Shown one piece after another: positions 43,401 through 53,495 of a stretch of 63,892 nucleotides of DNA. Both the position numbers and the translations under genes were made by a program. Origin of the DNA: Bacteroidota bacterium (GTDB lineage: Bacteria; Bacteroidota; Bacteroidia; Chitinophagales; Saprospiraceae); assembly GCA_006226345.1 (NCBI GenBank), contig SBHD01000384.1:1-63892 (forward strand). Reading direction: 5' to 3'. The first letter of the stretch is position 1; each line of letters starts with the position of its first letter. The notes beneath the pieces were generated by a model that ran no database searches, had not been told where the DNA came from, and saw only the letters and a program-made list of their open reading frames with translations.

Positions 43401-43616
43401 ATCGCCTTCGGTACTGACCTCCATCAGTACCAGGTCGAAGTCTTTCATGCCGGCCACATACAGGTTACCGGTACCGGTCGGGCACAACACATAACTGCGC
43501 TCCAGGTTAGTTTGCAGAAAAAAAGTGGTCTGTACACTGCTGAAAGAGGAGGTCTGTGCCTGAATGCCCATGGCGAGACACACCCCGAGGGAGAGGAGAT
43601 ATGCTATTCGGATCAT
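40410..43616 (-). CDS. large secreted protein with HYR-like domain and T9SS-type C-terminus
   Basis: Signal peptide; HYR-like SLAIQCPANLTVQALPGAGFAVVDFNDPMVTTDCICG; CPGESVTFSAPGFNFYSWAPATGLSCADCPTVTISPAATTTYTL; terminal IPNPVSDMLQIRIPQ...YRTDTGITEAGRFVVAR. Confidence 0.88.
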   Translation of the reverse strand: MIRIAYLLSLGVCLAMGIQAQTSSFSSVQTTFFLQTNLERSYVLCPTGTGNLYVAGMKDFDLVLMEVSTEGDILDARYIDAGFGGLDVISELILDSDGKLLFCGNLKEDVPDGGFVFRYDPDAKDVLWAKTFIGNATLLHGLVEMGPGGDFLVYANPHFTGGDNAEIFRLNRSTGNMIPGTAWQYDLGTSENFSAMVWDDDKLYAVGRFTDGQGSIALKDMRQVLLRLDPLTGQPKWTRMSHINPGENARLYGRDLIIDQNSIISVYSGNATGVDLNASTVFLQKSNLDGEMDWVRKIEFQDWNAVSAEELIEVPDGYVVLCRTILADEGVVLLVKTDKGGNLKWARKVEHDFKSRIISTAQHQLLALGNYLYLTGSTENSSGDSRMFLIKANQSGIVSDSCAAFLPTTALVSNVADPQQYSVSPLVDTSWTQVIDYPVAPPVHFMPQRDFICQQPDAGNCQDLPDWTFKIDSIRCDDGDLKLYYTLCNIGGAAGTDSVPVTFYRGNPTESARPVLGTYLFDGSLAPGACASDVLTGIADAWFPSGVFGLVSVFAITNDDATWPSPFSLDTFPPTGIEECDYTNNLSFNFLLLNSPFVDLGPDQIICEDSSVTFDPGAGYISYLWQDGSTGQTFTADVPGTYWVEVTDICGFKQRDSVFFSFSLLPDTQFPDTTICPGESVTFSAPGFNFYSWAPATGLSCADCPTVTISPAATTTYTLFASDSLGCTLADTFIVQVTTGPSSLAIQCPANLTVQALPGAGFAVVDFNDPMVTTDCICGVTGFDLYQGQPSGSDFPIGDTQICFEAGDGCNTTATCCFTITVQEMPDDLPCDVKETPCIRYEILGITQNPAGEKTYRMRVVNKCSDELLYLAYQLPAGITAVAPADNSIYNSPGGQSYIVRNPNSTPFHSIRFKTSGAGIANGAADIFEYTLPPQANPTFIRVIARLAFQQYYEAHLNVFACMVEQVSNRPGVSQDRTSEVILASGLQVIPNPVSDMLQIRIPQPEIPTPARILIQDQFGRVLVEEKIAVGTPVYTLSVPASWPNGVYQVIYRTDTGITEAGRFVVAR

Positions 43617-43791
43617 CTGGAAAATGTTGCGTTTAGTGATCGGTTAAGGGAAAAATGCGCAACCAAAACGGGGAGCAAAGGATTATCGGGTGCAGGGAAA
43701 AAACAAAGTTAATACGCCTGCCGCGAATAGACTATAAACCAAATTGGGTAATCCGGATCCGAAACTGGTCTATGGCAGGTGTACGACAATA

Positions 43792-43826
43792 AAAAAGGGC
43801 CCGCTGGAAACCAGCGCGCCCTTTTT
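43792..43826. terminator. groEL terminator
   Basis: AAAAAGGGC-c-CGCTGG-aaa-CCAGCG-c-GCCCTTTTT. Confidence 0.75.
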
Positions 43827-43847
43827 ATCTGTTAACCGTGGATCAGA

Positions 43848-45503
<1,656 letters not shown>

Positions 45504-45565
45504 TTATAAGTTTAGCGTTGATGGAAGTTATCGTATCGAAAAGGTTTTGCCGGGGCCAATCTGGA

Positions 45566-45829
45566 TCAGATCACACACAGAATGTCATCTTCACGCATGA
45601 TAAGGTAATCCACACCTTCAAAATGGATTTCCTGGCCGGAATACTTTCCGTACAGAACAGTATCGCCAACCTGAACGGTCATCAGGTTACCATCTTTGCC
45701 CGGACCTACGGCAACTACTTCACCACGCTGGGGCTTTTCTTTTGCAGTGTCAGGAATAATAATACCGCCCTTGGTCTTCTCGTCGGCAGGAGCCGGTTTG
45801 ATAATCACACGGTCTGCAATTGGTTTCAT
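45566..45829 (-). CDS. groES: co-chaperonin GroES
   Basis: [44 protein letters not shown]. Confidence 0.97.
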   Translation of the reverse strand: MKPIADRVIIKPAPADEKTKGGIIIPDTAKEKPQRGEVVAVGPGKDGNLMTVQVGDTVLYGKYSGQEIHFEGVDYLIMREDDILCVI

Positions 45830-45980
45830 ACGTTCGACTTATTTTTGTTTGGTTAACTAACGTTGTAAGAGAGATAACAAAATTTTATTCGGATACCTGC
45901 CATCATCAGACTTCGTGCCAAGCAATAATTCCTGCCATTTTTGCAGACGCTTACCAGAATATACCGCCAGCATGTCACTA

Positions 45981-46016
45981 CCTGACAGGCCTGGGCTGTC
46001 AAACGGTCCTGTCAGG
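45981..46016. repeat. inverted repeat upstream of groES
   Basis: CCTGACAGGcC...GGtCCTGTCAGG with additional CTGTCA units between and beside the arms. Confidence 0.6.
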
Positions 46017-46211
46017 CAGGCACCTAATGGGTACAGGCGGAAATGAAAAATTTTCGATTCACCGAAAGTGCCAATCTCTCTAATCGGGGAAAAATGTAGT
46101 ATCATTGCATCGCCGTTCACTGGCAGACCTGTTAAAAAGATCATTAAATTCTGGTAATCAAGGCCTTAAACTCTAAAACGCCTTCAATAAGCCTTTTTAG
46201 ACCTTTGTTTC

Positions 46212-47150
46212 ATGGGGAGAAGTATTGATATTTTTTGCGCAGGTGAACTGCTGGTAGATTTTGCTACTGCAGAATTTGTACGAACGCCGGATGAAGCAAC
46301 ACTTTTCCGCCGTATCCCCGGGGGAAGTCCGGCCAACCTGAGTATGAATATGGCACGCCTTGGAAACAAGGCCATGCTAGCGGCAACTGTTGGCAACGAC
46401 GAAATGGGAACCGTGTTAAAAAACTATGTTGCCCGCATCGGCGTCGATGTTTCTTGTATCACACAGGTAGACGAGCCGACGACCCTTTTTCTGGAAATGC
46501 GCACTTCCAGCGGCTCCAGCTTACAAACCTACCGCAGTGCGGACTACATGCTTTCCATACGGCAATTTCCATACAGCCGGTTTGATGATATTTCCCTGTT
46601 TTACACCACTTGTTTTGCTCTAAGCCGCCCGCCTGCTCAGCATGTTTTACTGGAAGCTGCTGAAAAAGCCAACCGGGCCGGCGTAAAACTCAGCATCGAT
46701 GCCAACTATTCCGAAAAAATTTGGCCCGATCGCAGGGAGGCACAACGTATCATTGCCGAATACTGCCGTATGGGCGCCATTATCAAGATCAGCGACCAGG
46801 ATTTTCTGAAACTTTACGGTGAAGAAAAATCTGCCCCGGAAGCGGTATTGGATCAGTTCCTAAAAATGGGCGCTCAGGAGATCTGTTATACGCTGGGAGC
46901 AAATGGCAGTTGGGTGGCAGATGAGGATGAGCGTTTTTTCATTCCTGCCAGAGAAGTCGAAGTAAAAGACCCTATCGGCGCCGGAGATGCGTTCTGGGCG
47001 GGCTATTTGACCGCTCTGCTCGAAGAAAAAGGGCTTCAGGAACGCGCCTTGGCTGGCAGACAATTGGCTGAGATCAAACTGAGCAATTTCGGCCCCCTAC
47101 CCGATCATCTTGACCGCAATATCCTGTATCAGGACACCACAGGTCAATAA
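46212..47150 (+). CDS. PfkB-family carbohydrate kinase (fructokinase-like)
   Basis: RRIPGGSPANLSMNMARLG and DPIGAGDAFWAGYL motifs. Confidence 0.93.
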   Translation: MGRSIDIFCAGELLVDFATAEFVRTPDEATLFRRIPGGSPANLSMNMARLGNKAMLAATVGNDEMGTVLKNYVARIGVDVSCITQVDEPTTLFLEMRTSSGSSLQTYRSADYMLSIRQFPYSRFDDISLFYTTCFALSRPPAQHVLLEAAEKANRAGVKLSIDANYSEKIWPDRREAQRIIAEYCRMGAIIKISDQDFLKLYGEEKSAPEAVLDQFLKMGAQEICYTLGANGSWVADEDERFFIPAREVEVKDPIGAGDAFWAGYLTALLEEKGLQERALAGRQLAEIKLSNFGPLPDHLDRNILYQDTTGQ

Positions 47151-47187
47151 ACTGCCGGCAGAGTCCGGTAGGTAAACAGATGGCATT

Positions 47188-47703
47188 ATGGAGGAGGCGC
47201 TTACTTTCACCACAGTTGTCGAAAAATTCGATTCCAACCTTTGGGGGTATCATTTTATGGTGCCTGAATTAGCTTCCCAGGAACTGCTCGCCAGCGATGC
47301 CCGTCGGGTGATTTGTGTTTTAAATGGCAAGGCTGAATTCCAATGTGCCCTCATGCCGAAAGGAGAAGGTCAGTATTTTATCAACCTGAATAAAAAACTG
47401 CGGGATCAACTTCGGCTGACAGTCGGATCCCAAGTCGACGTTGCCCTCCGCCCCGATAACAGCACCTATGGCTTGCCTATGCCTGAAGAGTTTGCCGAAC
47501 TACTCCGCCAGGACCCCGAAGGTGATACCTTGTTTCATGCACTCACCCCAGGCAAACAACGCAACCTATTGTATATAGTAGGCCATGTAAAGAGCCCTGA
47601 TCTCCGCATTTCCAAAGCCATGATCTGCTTGGAACATCTCAAAAACAACAACGGCAAGATCAACTTCCGGCAACTCAATGCCGAACTCAAAAACCCGGGC
47701 TGA
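47188..47703 (+). CDS. YdeI/DUF1905-like protein
   Basis: DUF1905-like fold (VICVLNGKAEFQCALMPKGEGQYFINLNKKLRDQLRL) plus LTPGKQRNLLYIVGHVKSPDLRISKA. Confidence 0.75.
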   Translation: MEEALTFTTVVEKFDSNLWGYHFMVPELASQELLASDARRVICVLNGKAEFQCALMPKGEGQYFINLNKKLRDQLRLTVGSQVDVALRPDNSTYGLPMPEEFAELLRQDPEGDTLFHALTPGKQRNLLYIVGHVKSPDLRISKAMICLEHLKNNNGKINFRQLNAELKNPG

Positions 47704-47720
47704 GCCATTGCTGTCAGCAA

Positions 47721-48317
47721 TTATCGCTCCTGATCCTGTTCTGTCCTGAACCGGAGTACTTCTTGTTGCAAGTCTGGAAAAAAGGTCTGAAAATCTTCGG
47801 AAAAAGCCTCCAGCTTATTAAAAAAGAACGTTAGCAGGCTCCTTACATCCAGGCGTTCCGACAACCTCCGGTTAAACTGATTCAATACCCATTCCAAGCC
47901 TTCCCGGGTCTGGTACCCATGCAGGAAACGCCCGGCTACCATTTGCGGAACCCGTTTTTGCAATACCGGCGGCATTTCAGCCAGGCGGCTTTCCAGTTCG
48001 AGGTATGCCCAACTTGCAAAAGTGTCGAAGGGGATATCCGTACAGTGTTCCCAGTTGAGGCAAAGCAGGTGGTCATACAAAATATCCACAACCGGCGGAG
48101 CATACCTGCCAGCAAAATCGCGCACCCGGCCGACACTAAGCCGGGTTGCAGAATGGTTATCCGTATAACTGTCGATGATCCTGTGTAGTATTATACCACG
48201 CTGGATACCGACAGGATAATCCAGCCATTTATTCCCCTTGACAAAATCACCGATAAAATTGCCCACCAGCAGATCGGGATCAGCATAGGAGAGAAAACAA
48301 TGGGCAGTATTGTTCAT
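47721..48317 (-). CDS. acyl carrier protein phosphodiesterase-like (AcpH)
   Basis: HCFLSYADPDLLVGNFIGDFVKG...GIILHRIIDSYTDNH, YDHLLCLNWEH. Confidence 0.88.
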   Translation of the reverse strand: MNNTAHCFLSYADPDLLVGNFIGDFVKGNKWLDYPVGIQRGIILHRIIDSYTDNHSATRLSVGRVRDFAGRYAPPVVDILYDHLLCLNWEHCTDIPFDTFASWAYLELESRLAEMPPVLQKRVPQMVAGRFLHGYQTREGLEWVLNQFNRRLSERLDVRSLLTFFFNKLEAFSEDFQTFFPDLQQEVLRFRTEQDQER

Positions 48318-48374
48318 ATCGGGTTATTCGTTTTTTGAAGGCAATCGTTCCTGCAAACTTCTGAAATGTTCGCT

Positions 48375-48382
48375 TACCTTTG
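48375..48382 (+). promoter_or_regulatory. -7 box TACCTTTG upstream of the TrpF-like gene
   Basis: Exact TAnnTTTG. Confidence 0.5.
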
Positions 48383-48433
48383 CGCCCGCTTTAGGCGAAC
48401 GATGCTATTTTCCGGCCTAAGTACTTGTTTTTT

Positions 48434-49084
48434 ATGAAAATCAGGGTAAAAATCTGCTGTATTTCCGACCGGGGGGAAGCAAACCTGGCTGTCGAAGCCG
48501 GTGCATCTGCCCTTGGCCTGGTGGGGCATATGCCCAGCGGTCCGGGTGTCATACCTGATGTCGTTATAGCAGATATAGCGCTGGCCGCACCTCCTGCAGT
48601 TGGTACGTTTCTGCTAACCAGTGCAACCACCGGAACGGAAATTGTACAACACGTGACGACCGTCCGGACAAATACCGTGCAAATCGTCGACCGGATATCA
48701 CCCGGGGAATATCCCTATATCCGGGCACAGCTACCCGGATTAAAAATCGTTCAGGTGGTGCACGTGCTGGATGACCGAAGTGTTGAGGAAGCCCTGGAAT
48801 ATGCGTCCCTTGCCGATGCCCTCCTACTGGACAGTGGAAATCCGAATCTGCAGGTTAAGGAACTAGGCGGAACAGGGCGCATCCACGATTGGGCAATCAG
48901 CAGGACAATCCGCGAACGAGCGGGCATCCCGGTTTTTCTGGCCGGAGGATTAACTGCTCAAAATGTCCGGGCCGCAATTGAAGCGGTTCAGCCTTTTGGG
49001 GTTGATCTGTGCAGTGGAGTGCGGACTGCCGGCAAACTGGATAAACGAAAACTGGAAGAATTCTTCTCAGCAATACATGCATAA
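48434..49084 (+). CDS. phosphoribosylanthranilate isomerase (TrpF)-like protein
   Basis: VKICCISDRGEANLAVEAGASALGLVG, LADALLLDSG, FLAGGLTAQNVRAAIEAVQPFGVDLCSGVRTAGKLDKRKLEEFF. Confidence 0.8.
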   Translation: MKIRVKICCISDRGEANLAVEAGASALGLVGHMPSGPGVIPDVVIADIALAAPPAVGTFLLTSATTGTEIVQHVTTVRTNTVQIVDRISPGEYPYIRAQLPGLKIVQVVHVLDDRSVEEALEYASLADALLLDSGNPNLQVKELGGTGRIHDWAISRTIRERAGIPVFLAGGLTAQNVRAAIEAVQPFGVDLCSGVRTAGKLDKRKLEEFFSAIHA

Positions 49085-49126
49085 ACACTACCGGGGCACT
49101 ACCTGGTTTAATAACAATTTTGAAAA

Positions 49127-50233
49127 ATGGCTCTTCAATGTGGCATCGTCGGTCTTCCGAATGTTGGAAAATCTACGCTTTTTAATGCACTGACCAGTGG
49201 TAAAGCGCTGGCGGCAAACTATCCGTTCGCCACCAAAGACCCCAACGTGGGTATCATTACCGTGCCGGATCAAAGGTTGGACAAATTGACCGAACTGGTC
49301 AATCCGCAACGGACCGTTCCTACTACGGTGGAGATCGTTGATATTGCAGGCCTGATCAAAGGCGCAAGCAAGGGCGAAGGCCTGGGCAACCAGTTCCTGG
49401 CCAATATCCGGGAGGTGGATGCGATCGTTCATGTGGTCCGGTGCTTTGACGACGACAATGTCGTACATGTAGACGGCAGTGTGGATCCGGTCCGGGACAA
49501 GGAAATTATCGACATTGAGTTAGGCTTGAAAGACCTGGAGACCGTTGAGAAACGGATTGATAAAGTTGCCCGAGCAGCAAAAGCCGGTATCAAGGAAGAA
49601 GTAAAAGCCCTGGAAATACTGACCCGAATCAAAAATCATCTGGAAACCGGCCGGCCCGCCCGGGAGCTGTTATCCGGCCTGGATGATGACGCCCGGAAAT
49701 TGGTGACCAGGGAGATGGGGCTGCTGACGGCAAAGCCCACACTATATGTGTGTAATGTGGACGAAGCCTCTATCCACAACGGGAATGCACATGCCGAATC
49801 ATTGAAGGCAGCAGTTGCCGGAGAAAACGCAGAGGTAATCCTGATCTGTGCGGGTATTGAGGCCCAGATCGCCGCCATGGATGATGCCGCGGAGCAGGCT
49901 GAATTTCTGGAAATGATGGGACTGACCGAGCCCGGCAAAAACACCTTGATCCGTGCCTGCTATTCCCTGCTCAACCTGATCACCTACTTCACTGCTGGTG
50001 AAAAAGAAGTGCGCGCCTGGACAGTACGCAATGGTGCTAAGGCCCCGGAAGCAGCTGGCGTGATCCACTCTGACTTTGAAAAGGGATTCATACGGGCAGA
50101 GGTGATCAAATACGACGACTTTATCCGGTTAGGATCAGAAGGCAAGGTAAAAGAGGCGGGTAAAATGGCTGTTGAAGGCAAGGAATATCCCGTTGTTGAC
50201 GGCGACATCATGCACTTCCGGTTTAATGTCTGA
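49127..50233 (+). CDS. ychF: redox-regulated ATPase YchF
   Basis: [54 protein letters not shown]. Confidence 0.97.
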   Translation: MALQCGIVGLPNVGKSTLFNALTSGKALAANYPFATKDPNVGIITVPDQRLDKLTELVNPQRTVPTTVEIVDIAGLIKGASKGEGLGNQFLANIREVDAIVHVVRCFDDDNVVHVDGSVDPVRDKEIIDIELGLKDLETVEKRIDKVARAAKAGIKEEVKALEILTRIKNHLETGRPARELLSGLDDDARKLVTREMGLLTAKPTLYVCNVDEASIHNGNAHAESLKAAVAGENAEVILICAGIEAQIAAMDDAAEQAEFLEMMGLTEPGKNTLIRACYSLLNLITYFTAGEKEVRAWTVRNGAKAPEAAGVIHSDFEKGFIRAEVIKYDDFIRLGSEGKVKEAGKMAVEGKEYPVVDGDIMHFRFNV

Positions 50234-50255
50234 GAAGCCGCATGCAGAATTTATA

Positions 50256-50293
50256 AAAAGCGCCGGCCCGGGACTTCCCGGGCCGGCGCTTTT
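50256..50293. terminator. bidirectional intrinsic terminator
   Basis: AAAAGCGCCGGCCCGGGA-ctt-CCCGGGCCGGCGCTTTT between ychF and accD. Confidence 0.9.
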
Positions 50294-50313
50294 GTGATAT
50301 CTTCCGGTTACAC

Positions 50314-51168
50314 CTATTTTTTACCATGTGCAAACATCGACAGCAGATCGCCGATCGTAGCACGCAGGTCTTTCCGGTTAACCACCAGGTCCAAAAAGCC
50401 TTTATCCATCAAAAACTCGGAAGTCTGGAAGTCCTCCGGCAAATCGCGTTTAATCGTTTCCCGGATCACCCGGGGACCGGCGAAACCGATCAGAGCGCCG
50501 GGTTCTGCCATATTAATATCACCAAGCATGGCGTAAGAAGCCGTCACCCCACCGGTCGTCGGATCCGTCATCAGGGAAATATAAGGAAGGCCGGCTTTGG
50601 CCAGTAGCGTTAATTTGGCACTGGTCTTGGCCATTTGCATCAGGGAAAATGCACTTTCCATCATCCGTGCACCACCGGACTTGGAAATGATCAAAAGCCC
50701 GGAGCGGGTTTCCAATGCACGGTCTATGGAAAGCGAGATCTTTTCGCCGACCACCGACCCCATGGAACCGCCAATAAAGCGGAAATCCATAGCAGAAACG
50801 ACCAGTTTATTCCCCTCTACCATCCCTTCTGCCACAGCCATGGCATCGTTCAAACCGGTCTTTGCCATAGTCTCATCGATCCGTCGCTGGTAGGGTTTAA
50901 GGTCAGTAAAGTTCAGAAAATCAACGGAAGCCAGGTCGTCAAACAAGCGGTTGTATTTCTGGTCGTCAAATAGCAGCTCAAAATACTCCTGCGAGCCTAT
51001 CGGGCTGTGGTAATCACATTTCGGGCATTTGTACAAGTTCTCGCGCAGTTCGCGGGAAGTACTGGTTTCCTTACAATTCTTGCATTGAAACCACAGGCCT
51101 TCCGGCACATCTTTTTTAGACTTCGTTGCGGTGGTAACACCTTCTTTTAGTCGTTTAAACCAACTCAT
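50314..51168 (-). CDS. accD: acetyl-CoA carboxylase carboxyltransferase subunit beta
   Basis: Zn-binding CKNCKETSTSRELRENLYKCPKC; SKSGGARMMESAFSLMQMAKTSA. Start chosen at MSWFKRLKEG. Confidence 0.96.
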   Translation of the reverse strand: MSWFKRLKEGVTTATKSKKDVPEGLWFQCKNCKETSTSRELRENLYKCPKCDYHSPIGSQEYFELLFDDQKYNRLFDDLASVDFLNFTDLKPYQRRIDETMAKTGLNDAMAVAEGMVEGNKLVVSAMDFRFIGGSMGSVVGEKISLSIDRALETRSGLLIISKSGGARMMESAFSLMQMAKTSAKLTLLAKAGLPYISLMTDPTTGGVTASYAMLGDINMAEPGALIGFAGPRVIRETIKRDLPEDFQTSEFLMDKGFLDLVVNRKDLRATIGDLLSMFAHGKK

Positions 51169-51251
51169 TTGAACAGATTTGGTAAACAGTATGGGCGTGC
51201 CGGATCTAAACAATCGTATCCGGGGTTTTTGAGGAGTGCGCTGAAGCGGGG

Positions 51252-51259
51252 CAAAGATA
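51252..51259 (-). promoter_or_regulatory. -7 box TATCTTTG (minus strand) upstream of accD
   Basis: CAAAGATA on the plus strand. Confidence 0.45.
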
Positions 51260-51389
51260 GCCAGTCTTCTGATATCTGGCTGTACAATCCTGCACCTTCA
51301 TCATTTCAAAGATATGTAATTGCAGGAAGGACATTTGTTCAAGTGCAAATTTTTTATGTCCAAAGGGTATTTCAGCAAGTGGACTAACC

Positions 51390-51397
51390 TACCTTTG
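51390..51397 (+). promoter_or_regulatory. -7 box TACCTTTG upstream of ccmB-like gene
   Basis: Exact TAnnTTTG, 12 bp before the ATG. Confidence 0.5.
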
Positions 51398-51409
51398 CCG
51401 GCGTTGTTT

Positions 51410-52066
51410 ATGAACTGGAAGATTCTGTTTCCCCTGCTTCGCAAGGAATTTGTTTTGGAATTCCGGCAACGATATGCCATCAGCGGCATTGTGTTGTATG
51501 TGTTCAGTATGGTCTTCGTCGTTTACATTGCCTCCATTCGCGTCGCTCCGCCGGTATGGAATGTGCTGTTCTGGCTGATCGTATTGTTTGCCTCGATCAA
51601 TGCGGTGGTTAAGAGTTTTGTTCAGGAAAGCGGCGCCCGGCAGCTGTATTACTACCAGATTGCAGACCCGGTTACTCTGGTACTGGCCAAGGTCATTTAC
51701 AATACTATATTATTATTAGTACTGGGCACCCTGGCGTTTGCAGCCTACAGCCTGGTCGCCGGAAATCCGGTAAAGGACCTTCCACTGTTTGGCCTGGTTT
51801 TGCTGCTTGGCAGCCTGGGCTTCTCGATCGCCTTTACTTTTATAGCATCGATCGCAGCCAAGGCAAATAACAGCGCGACGCTGATGGCGATCCTGAGTTT
51901 CCCCGTTATTTTGCCCATTCTGCTGACCCTGGTTCGACTGTCCGCTATTGCACTACGGCTCATCCAGGACACCTCTTATACACGCGATATAATAAACCTG
52001 TTGGCCATTGATGCCATTCTGATCAGTCTGACCTTTGTGTTATTTCCGTATATCTGGCGGGACTGA
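51410..52066 (+). CDS. ccmB: heme exporter protein B (CcmB-like)
   Basis: LLRKEFVLEFRQRYAISGIVLYVFS...FQ-type ESGARQLYYYQIADPVTLVLAKVIYN. Start chosen at MNWKILFPLL. Confidence 0.9.
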   Translation: MNWKILFPLLRKEFVLEFRQRYAISGIVLYVFSMVFVVYIASIRVAPPVWNVLFWLIVLFASINAVVKSFVQESGARQLYYYQIADPVTLVLAKVIYNTILLLVLGTLAFAAYSLVAGNPVKDLPLFGLVLLLGSLGFSIAFTFIASIAAKANNSATLMAILSFPVILPILLTLVRLSAIALRLIQDTSYTRDIINLLAIDAILISLTFVLFPYIWRD

Positions 52067-52108
52067 ATGCGCACATCAAACCGGTACGAATACTAATTTA
52101 TTGAATTT

Positions 52109-53233
52109 ATGTGGTGGAAAATCTTGTCGGTCGTTTTGCTTGTATATGTTTTTCTGACAGGCTTGTTGGTTCCTTTGAAATCGGGCATTGAAACCGTCGA
52201 ACCTGCAGCAGCCCACACTGGCCGGGAAATAACCATTCGTTTTTACGGTTATAACACTTTTTTCGAAAAATCGGCAGAAAGCCCGATCCGCGTATGGTTG
52301 TATTATGACTCCCAATACGCATTAAGCGCCTCGTCCTTTACCGTCGTAAACGATACCATTCTGGATGCCCGTTTTAATATGCCGGTCAACCTCCCGGAAG
52401 GCAAACAGACCGTATACCTGAATGCGATCATAGACCACCCGATTGCAGGCGCATCGCTTTTGCCTGCGGCAATAGAGCTCAACCAGGACTCAAGCGGAAT
52501 GGTTGCGGGCCTTCCACTGGATGCAGCCTGGACCACTACTCCGGTCGAAACACTACACCTTCAAAAAGGATTTTCCTTCCCCTATCAGAACGTTATATAC
52601 GAAAGCATCCGCAATACCTATTTCCATGTCCCCATGTGGTTTGTATTGCTCTTTCTGTTTTGCGCATCCGTTTGGTACAGTTTACTGTACCTGGCCAACC
52701 CATCGGATTCCAGCATTATACGTAAATTGAAGGTTGCGGGCCGGACGCTGACCTATATGGTCCCGGCAGGACAGGAAAATGACCGCAGGGCCGCTGCCTA
52801 TGCCGAAACCGGGTTGTTGTTTGGCATCCTGGGGCTCCTGACCGGTATGATATGGGCGAACTATACCTGGGGCAAACCCTGGAGCAACGACATAAAGCAA
52901 CTTATGACTGCGGTGGCGTTACTAATATACCTGGCCTATTTTATCCTCCGCAGTTCGTTTGACGAACCTGAAAAAAGTGCAAGGCTTGCCGCAGTTTATA
53001 ACATTTTCGCCTTTGCATCGCTGATCCCATTACTCTACATTGTGCCCAGGATGTTTGCCAGTCTGCACCCCGGAGCTACCGGCAATCCGGCATTTGGCAC
53101 CCAGGATCTGGATAATACCATGCGAGCCGTATTTTACCCGGCTATCATAGGCTGGACACTGCTGGGGTTCTGGATTGCAAACCTGCGGATACGATACCAG
53201 CGATTGTTTGACCGCGCCATGGATTTGCACTAA
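52109..53233 (+). CDS. cytochrome c biogenesis CcsA/CcmC-like protein with inserted domain
   Basis: WWKILSVVLLVYVFLTGLLVPL TM1, ~130-aa beta-rich insert, then ESIRNTYFHVPMWF and NYTWGKPWSNDIKQLMTAVALLIYLAYFILR heme-handling motifs. Confidence 0.85.
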   Translation: MWWKILSVVLLVYVFLTGLLVPLKSGIETVEPAAAHTGREITIRFYGYNTFFEKSAESPIRVWLYYDSQYALSASSFTVVNDTILDARFNMPVNLPEGKQTVYLNAIIDHPIAGASLLPAAIELNQDSSGMVAGLPLDAAWTTTPVETLHLQKGFSFPYQNVIYESIRNTYFHVPMWFVLLFLFCASVWYSLLYLANPSDSSIIRKLKVAGRTLTYMVPAGQENDRRAAAYAETGLLFGILGLLTGMIWANYTWGKPWSNDIKQLMTAVALLIYLAYFILRSSFDEPEKSARLAAVYNIFAFASLIPLLYIVPRMFASLHPGATGNPAFGTQDLDNTMRAVFYPAIIGWTLLGFWIANLRIRYQRLFDRAMDLH

Positions 53234-53270
53234 AAACAGGTCGCCCTACCCTCTTAAAGGATACACTTTT

Positions 53271-53495
53271 ATGAAAAAATATAAAGCATACAGACTTATT
53301 ACGTTCATTGTATTTCTGGCAATATCTTTGCCGGCCGCTTTGGCTGAAGGTAATCGGGATTTCATGCGGGAGACCGGTAAAATCAACGTGGTGGTAGCCG
53401 TCATACTCGTTATTTTTTTGGGTATCGTATGGTATCTCTTCCGGCTGGAGCGTAAACTAACCAAATTAGAGCACCAAACTAAAGATGACCAATGA
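53271..53495 (+). CDS. CcmD-like small membrane protein
   Basis: Signal-like helix plus single TM and charged tail (AVILVIFLGIVWYLFRLERKLTKLE), downstream of ccmC-like gene. ATG at 53271 within longer ORF. Confidence 0.7.
   Translation: MKKYKAYRLITFIVFLAISLPAALAEGNRDFMRETGKINVVVAVILVIFLGIVWYLFRLERKLTKLEHQTKDDQ

Noticed and set aside
45857-46144. 95-aa ORF between groES and the PfkB kinase
   Set aside because: Covers the inverted-repeat regulatory region; no domain-like pattern.
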